Below are positions 59,651 through 64,000 of a stretch of DNA of 64,000 nt, one piece after another. Under the pieces are notes generated by a model, which had not been told where the DNA came from, did not search any database, and saw only the letters and a list, made by a program, of their open reading frames with translations. Numbering within the stretch: the first letter of the stretch is position 1; every line of letters begins with the position of its first letter. Source of the DNA: Borrelia turcica IST7 (GTDB lineage: Bacteria; Spirochaetota; Spirochaetia; Borreliales; Borreliaceae); assembly GCF_003606285.1 (NCBI RefSeq), contig NZ_CP028884.1, forward strand, positions 1 to 64,000, written 5' to 3'. Both the position numbers and the translations under genes were made by a program.

Positions 59651-60730
59651 TTAATTTACTACTGTTTGGTTTATAAGCTTATCATAAATATAAAGTTCAA
59701 CTATAGAGCCTTTTAATGCTTCATAAGGCAATTTAATAAGACCTCCCCTAGATTTAAAAGAATAAAGCAAAGAACTATTCCCACTAGAATCTTTTACTCT
59801 AATCATTATATCTACATTAGAGGGATACATATCTAGCTTATAAGTCAAAATACCAAAAACACTCAAATTATCTATTTTGGGTTCATTAATAGTAATTATC
59901 AATTTACTTAAATTCTCAATCTCAGTATTTGCTGGCAAAGATTGAAGAATAACACTTCCATAATTATTTCCCTTCACCAAATTTATATCAAAAGGAATTT
60001 CATCATTTAAAAGAGAGATAATCGCATCTTTATAATAAAGCCCAATATAATTTTTAACATGTTTAACCAAATTTTTTGTCTGACCCCTACTTACTAAAAA
60101 CTGAAGGTCAACTAAACCTGTAATTTTAGTACCTGGAGATGGTTCTTGCCTTATTATCGTTCCTTTTGAAAGCTCGCTCTCAACTTCAATAGGTTTTAGC
60201 GCATGATAAAAAACTCTATTATTATTTATTGAATTAGCTTTCAAATTAACAAGCACATCATCAATATTCTTCCCAATAAAACTATCAACCTTATTAACCA
60301 CTGCTCCTTTACTAATAAATATCGTAACTCTATTTTCAAGTCTTAAAGCAGTACCAGCCTTAGGTCTCTGCTCTATTACCTTTCCTTTATCAAGAGAGGT
60401 TGACGAAAATTTAAGCTCAATATAAGGAACAAGCTCTTTATATTGAAGTTCGGTAATCGCATCTTCAAGATAAAGCCCACTGAGATTTGGAACAATAACA
60501 ATATCATTACTCTTCAAAAAGATAAAAAATATTGCACACGAAATAATTAGAGATCCAAAAATAGTAATCATTAAACCTTTGACTATATGACTAGGCAAAA
60601 TGGGTACTTCGTCATCAAAATTTTCATCTTCTTTATACGAACTATGATGTCTATTTATCTTTTTACTGTCTAAAAAGAAATTATTCTGCTTCCTATTATC
60701 ATTCAATATTACACCATCCCTTACATTCAA
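59651..60730 (-). CDS. PASTA-domain membrane protein
   Basis: The 359-residue protein has a cytosolic N-terminus (about 1-48), one transmembrane helix (about 51-72) and three extracytoplasmic PASTA domains (about 74-137, 139-213 and 217-283). The repeated signature is visible as VPNLSGLYLEDAITEL, DSFIGKNIDDVLVNL and VIEQRPKAGT/IIRQEPSPGT. There is no kinase domain. PASTA modules bind peptidoglycan fragments. It is coupled to fmt by a 4-nt overlap and followed by the methyltransferase. It corresponds in order to BB0063. Confidence 0.88.
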   Translation of the reverse strand: MNVRDGVILNDNRKQNNFFLDSKKINRHHSSYKEDENFDDEVPILPSHIVKGLMITIFGSLIISCAIFFIFLKSNDIVIVPNLSGLYLEDAITELQYKELVPYIELKFSSTSLDKGKVIEQRPKAGTALRLENRVTIFISKGAVVNKVDSFIGKNIDDVLVNLKANSINNNRVFYHALKPIEVESELSKGTIIRQEPSPGTKITGLVDLQFLVSRGQTKNLVKHVKNYIGLYYKDAIISLLNDEIPFDINLVKGNNYGSVILQSLPANTEIENLSKLIITINEPKIDNLSVFGILTYKLDMYPSNVDIMIRVKDSSGNSSLLYSFKSRGGLIKLPYEALKGSIVELYIYDKLINQTVVN

Positions 60731-61662
60731 ACTTTAAGAAAAATTTTTCCTATCAAATCTCTATTTCCATTATAAAAAGACTTATAATCCAAAACCTTTC
60801 TACCAGCTCTTTGAAGTTCTAAGAGCAAAAGAATTCCATCTCCTGTCTTTACAAAAAGACCTTTATTGGGACAAAATGAAACAATCTCCCCTATTGCTTT
60901 ATCACAATAATCATTATTCTCTATAAAGTTTGCTCTATGAAAAATAACTTCATCCTCTCCTAATTTAGCCCTTACAAGTGGCCAAGGGTTGCAAGCATTA
61001 ATTCTGTTCTTAATTTCAAAAGCACTCAAACTAAAATCAATAATCCCATATTGCTTACTCAAAAAAGAACAATACGTTGCCTGATTTGAGTCTTGAGGAA
61101 CTCCAACACTTCCTTTCTCTATTTTACTTAAAGCTTCCAGAACAAGTTCAACACTATTTAAAGAAACATATTCAAAAATATCAGCACTTGTATTAAAGCT
61201 CTTTATTTCAAACTGCCTCTGTGCTAAAATATTGCCACTATCCATCTCTAAAGCCATTTTTTGTACTGTAATTCCACTAATACTTTCCCCATTTAAAATA
61301 GCTGTTTGAATGGGAGAAGGCCCTCTATACTTTGGTAAAAGAGAAGGATGTACATTAATGCTTCCCATTGGAAAAATATCTAAAAATTCTTGCTTAAATA
61401 TCTTTCCATAAGAGAAAACCAACATAAGATCAGGTTTCAATTCTTTAATTGCTTCTATCGTAGATAAATTAAGTACCAAAGGATCTAAAACTGGAATACC
61501 TCTATTCACGGCCTCAATCTTAATCTTGTTTGCTTTTAAATTTAAACCCCGTCCACTTGGCTTATTAGGTGCCGTTAAAACACCAACTATACTATGTTGA
61601 CCAGCAATCTCTTTAAAAACCTCTAAAGCAATACTACTAGAGCTTGCAAAAAAAACTCTCAC
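60727..61662 (-). CDS. fmt: Methionyl-tRNA formyltransferase
   Basis: The 311-residue enzyme formylates initiator Met-tRNA using 10-formyl-THF. NVHPSLLPKYRGPSPIQ is the catalytic block (Asn, His; the Asp lies in MDSGNIL), and FFASSSSIALEVF starts the Rossmann-like N-domain. The C-terminal domain with NACNPWPLVRA is present. It overlaps def by 4 nt and the PASTA gene by 4 nt. folD in this window supplies part of the same folate pool. Confidence 0.95.
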   Translation of the reverse strand: MRVFFASSSSIALEVFKEIAGQHSIVGVLTAPNKPSGRGLNLKANKIKIEAVNRGIPVLDPLVLNLSTIEAIKELKPDLMLVFSYGKIFKQEFLDIFPMGSINVHPSLLPKYRGPSPIQTAILNGESISGITVQKMALEMDSGNILAQRQFEIKSFNTSADIFEYVSLNSVELVLEALSKIEKGSVGVPQDSNQATYCSFLSKQYGIIDFSLSAFEIKNRINACNPWPLVRAKLGEDEVIFHRANFIENNDYCDKAIGEIVSFCPNKGLFVKTGDGILLLLELQRAGRKVLDYKSFYNGNRDLIGKIFLKV

Positions 61663-62156
61663 CTCTCAACAAGTCTCCTTTTTTTCATATAAGATCTCAA
61701 CAATCTATTTCTAAGTTTATCCTCATAATAATCAATAAAAAGCACTCCTTTTAAATGATCCATCTCATGCTGAACAATTCTAGCCAGAAATTCCGAATTT
61801 TCGATTTTAAAAAAATTACCATCCTCATCATAAGCCTCTATTGCAACAGCTTTTGGCCTTACGAGATCATAAAAAATTCCAGGAATACTCAAACAACCCT
61901 CTTTATAAACAGAGAGTTCAAAAGAAGTTTCTGTTATTAAAGGATTAATAAAAATTAAAGGTTTTGTTAATTTATCCTCTCTTACAACAAAAATAGATAA
62001 ATCAAGACCTACCTGAGGTGCTGCTAATCCAACACCACTACTAGCATCCATTAACTCTATCATTTTAAAAGCCGTATTTCTAATGTCATCATCAATATTT
62101 AAGACTGACTTAGTCTGCACCCTAAGCAAATCATCAGGATATAAAACCATCTTCAT
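61659..62156 (-). CDS. def: Peptide deformylase
   Basis: The 165-residue metalloenzyme removes the formyl group from nascent proteins. Motifs 1-3 are GVGLAAPQVG, EGCLSIPG and QHEMDHLKG; the Cys and two His bind iron or zinc and the Glu is catalytic. It overlaps fmt by 4 nt, the usual def-fmt pairing. Length is normal. Confidence 0.96.
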   Translation of the reverse strand: MKMVLYPDDLLRVQTKSVLNIDDDIRNTAFKMIELMDASSGVGLAAPQVGLDLSIFVVREDKLTKPLIFINPLITETSFELSVYKEGCLSIPGIFYDLVRPKAVAIEAYDEDGNFFKIENSEFLARIVQHEMDHLKGVLFIDYYEDKLRNRLLRSYMKKRRLVER

Positions 62157-62183
62157 AAAATCTTCAAACCACTTTATCTAAGA

Positions 62184-62873
62184 CTATGTCTTTATCTTAC
62201 CAAAAAGTTTCCACTCTTCATTACCTACTTCTGAAAAATAGATACTACCCTTCCGAGATTTAGGAAAAGCATAAAGTTTATCTTCATTTTCATCCTTGAA
62301 TACCAAATATTCCTTAAGTTCTATCTTTGAAGGAAAGAGTTTTTTATCCTGGCCATTCATCCTCAATCTCCAATGACCATCCAGTGTTTTATAAAAAAAA
62401 ACCTTATCATCAAAAGTATTAATTTCATAATGATTACCCGTATGAACAATATCATCTAATTTTGAAGTTCCTAAAACATAACTTAAAAAATCCTTATCAA
62501 ACTGAACAGTATCCTTGATAGACCCCACATAGGCAGCCTTAATTTGCTCGCTTTTTGAATCAACAAAAAATAAAGTAGGACTTTGTTTTAAATTAATTTC
62601 ATCAAAAATTTCATTATTCATGTCAACAACTAAAAAAACATTATTTTGTGTAACAACTTTAAGAATTTGATCATCTTTAAAAGAATTCAAAAAATCTTTT
62701 ATTAAATTATCCTTAATATCTTTACCAACCAAAATTAAAACATTTTTATTTAACTTTCTAGCTTCATTTATAGCATCTCTATAAGAATTCTCAAAAATAA
62801 TATCCGATGTTAGTGCAAATAAATTCACAAACCCAAAAGTAATAAACATTATCAATAAAGCTTTAATTTTCAT
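62184..62873 (-). CDS. Exported thioredoxin-fold-like protein
   Basis: The 229-residue protein has a signal peptide (about 1-20, GFVNLFALT). A thioredoxin-like half follows (about 28-130: YRDAINEARKLNKNVLILVGKD, NVFLVVDMNNE, QSPTLFFVDSKSEQIKAAYVGS), but it has no CxxC; the position reads GKDIKDN. The C-terminal half is beta-rich (KVFFYKTLDGHWRLRMNGQ). Redox function is unlikely without the Cys pair. It overlaps pepP by 4 nt. It corresponds in order to BB0066. Confidence 0.75.
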   Translation of the reverse strand: MKIKALLIMFITFGFVNLFALTSDIIFENSYRDAINEARKLNKNVLILVGKDIKDNLIKDFLNSFKDDQILKVVTQNNVFLVVDMNNEIFDEINLKQSPTLFFVDSKSEQIKAAYVGSIKDTVQFDKDFLSYVLGTSKLDDIVHTGNHYEINTFDDKVFFYKTLDGHWRLRMNGQDKKLFPSKIELKEYLVFKDENEDKLYAFPKSRKGSIYFSEVGNEEWKLFGKIKT

Positions 62874-64000
62874 ATTTTGCTAGTTAATCTCTCTAAAAAT
62901 TTTAACTCTTCACCACTAAAATGTTCTTTTAAACTAAAAAACACAAATTCATGATATCTGTTAATATATTGCAACTCATCTTCCGAAAGCATTTCATTTA
63001 CAATCAATTCTTTTTCAAAAGGAACAAGCGTTAATTGCTCGAATTCTAAAAAATTTCCAAATTCATTTGAATAACTTTGCTTTACAAAAGCTAAATTTTC
63101 AATTCTAATTCCATGCTTAGAATCACGATAAATTCCAGGTTCAATAGAAGAAATCTCAGACCCCTTAAAAGAATAAGTAGAAAAAGGACTAATAGAAACA
63201 GGAAGCTCATGTACATTTAAAAAAAATCCTACGCCATGCCCCGTCCCATGAGCAAAATTTAACCCCCTCTTTAACAAAGGAAGCCTAGCAATTCCATCAA
63301 GAGAAGCACCTGAAATACCAAATGGAAATTTTAAAGATGCAAGAGCAATAAAAGATTTAAGAACCAAAGTATAATCTTCCCTCTCTTCAAAAGAAGGCTC
63401 TCCTATCAAGATAGTCCTTGTAATATCTGTAGTACCAAGCTCAACATAAGAACCTCCAGAATCTATTAAAAGTAACCCACTAGAGTCTATTCTCTTAGCA
63501 CCTTTCTTGGGACTATAATGAGGCAAAGCACCATTTTCTTTAAATCCAACTATTGAATCAAAACTAGAACTGAAAAATTCATTATTCAACATCCTAAAAC
63601 TTAAAAGCATATTTGCAATATCAACTTCATCTAGCTTAGATAACTCATCTCTACTTAAATTCTTAAAGCTATACAGAAATTTTATCAAACTCACAGCATC
63701 AATAATATGCGCCTCTTTCATTTTGCTAATTTCATAATCCGATTTTATTGTCTTAAGCTCATTAACAATACTTTGTCCAAGAACTGTATTTGATTCACCA
63801 ATAGATTCTAATATCTTAACATTACTATCAACTGATACAAAAAACTTCCCTTCATGCTTGATTTCCATCAAGAATGAATAAAAATTACCATAGTCTTCAA
63901 TCTCAAATCCTTCACCCTCAAGTCTCTCTTTTAAATCAGAATCAAGATTTAAAACATCAATAAAGAGAACATTTCTATGCCTTTTACTCCTAGTAATAAA
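62870..64000 (-). CDS. pepP: Xaa-Pro aminopeptidase, partial (5' end outside window)
   Basis: The open frame continues to base 64000 without a start I can accept; the methionines near 63871 are internal. About 376 C-terminal residues are seen of a protein that is usually near 590 in the three-domain APP family. The metal-binding site of the M24 pita-bread fold is complete: LIDSGGSYVELGTTDITRT (two Asp), AHGTGHGVG (His), SIEPGIY (Glu) and LEFEQLTLV (Glu). It cleaves N-terminal residues before proline. It is the first visible gene of the pepP-TrxL-def-fmt-PASTA-methyltransferase run. Confidence 0.92.
   Translation of the reverse strand, partial: FITRSKRHRNVLFIDVLNLDSDLKERLEGEGFEIEDYGNFYSFLMEIKHEGKFFVSVDSNVKILESIGESNTVLGQSIVNELKTIKSDYEISKMKEAHIIDAVSLIKFLYSFKNLSRDELSKLDEVDIANMLLSFRMLNNEFFSSSFDSIVGFKENGALPHYSPKKGAKRIDSSGLLLIDSGGSYVELGTTDITRTILIGEPSFEEREDYTLVLKSFIALASLKFPFGISGASLDGIARLPLLKRGLNFAHGTGHGVGFFLNVHELPVSISPFSTYSFKGSEISSIEPGIYRDSKHGIRIENLAFVKQSYSNEFGNFLEFEQLTLVPFEKELIVNEMLSEDELQYINRYHEFVFFSLKEHFSGEELKFLERLTSKI

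Overview
This window is spirochaete chromosome, almost certainly Borrelia. It is AT-rich and codes densely on both strands. The gene order, as I recall it, follows the left end of the Borrelia burgdorferi chromosome (the BB0001-BB0067 series). The tmRNA encodes the Borrelia-type tag AKNNNFTSSNLVMAA, and p13, the PUR-domain regulator gene and several Borrelia-type lipoprotein genes are present. Two genes that I recall as absent from Lyme-group chromosomes suggest a relapsing-fever-type or other non-Lyme Borrelia: ruvC, and a DNA methyltransferase fused to a nuclease domain. The species assignment is inference. A TAGTATA box about 15 nt from base 1 suggests that the window begins at or very near the left hairpin telomere.

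Region by region. Bases 1-3500 are a gene-poor subtelomere. It holds two lipoprotein genes, an orphan Cys-rich accessory gene with its own terminator, inverted repeats and possible gene relics. Bases 3500-11100 carry a GH3 glycosidase, a UDP-sugar pyrophosphorylase-like protein, a phosphohexomutase, trpS, an AI-2E/PerM permease and a HAD phosphatase. Bases 11100-17430 are a tight forward operon: cdaA-cdaR (c-di-AMP synthesis), acpS, a DUF2225 gene, truA, an unknown gene and priA. Bases 17430-25450 hold udk, a rhodanese-like gene, a YitT family gene, a pseudouridine synthase, PPi-dependent phosphofructokinase, and ruvA-ruvB-queA. Bases 25500-28800 hold a sugar-dehydrogenase-like gene whose 3' end overlaps ruvC on the other strand, then yebC and folD. 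Bases 28900-35300 encode envelope functions: a barrel-like protein, a lipoprotein, two signal peptidase I paralogues (one apparently catalytically dead), a PEGA/FGE-like membrane protein, smpB and p13.

Bases 35300-42850 hold parE-parC, plsC, a large lipoprotein and a SurA/PpiD-like membrane chaperone. Bases 43000-47300 hold cheR, phoU, a TPR gene, rnhB and the PUR-domain regulator. Bases 47400-49450 hold tRNA-Gly(TCC), tmRNA and two tandem DUF165 (YhhQ/VUT) membrane proteins. Bases 49600-57430 hold udg and the operon gap-pgk-tpiA-secG, then a TPR lipoprotein-like protein, a CorC-like CBS protein, ybeY and trxA. Bases 57500-64000 hold rsmE, the methyltransferase-nuclease fusion, a PASTA protein, fmt, def, a thioredoxin-fold protein and a partial pepP that runs off the window.

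Functional links. RuvA, RuvB and RuvC are all encoded within 3.5 kb, giving a complete Holliday-junction pathway. tmRNA and SmpB are both present for ribosome rescue. QueA plus a DUF165-type transporter fit queuosine made from an imported precursor. gap, pgk, tpiA and pfp belong to PPi-assisted glycolysis, the main energy route in Borrelia. Several genes have a perfect or near-perfect -10 box only 5-10 nt upstream of their ATG, which predicts leaderless or nearly leaderless mRNAs.
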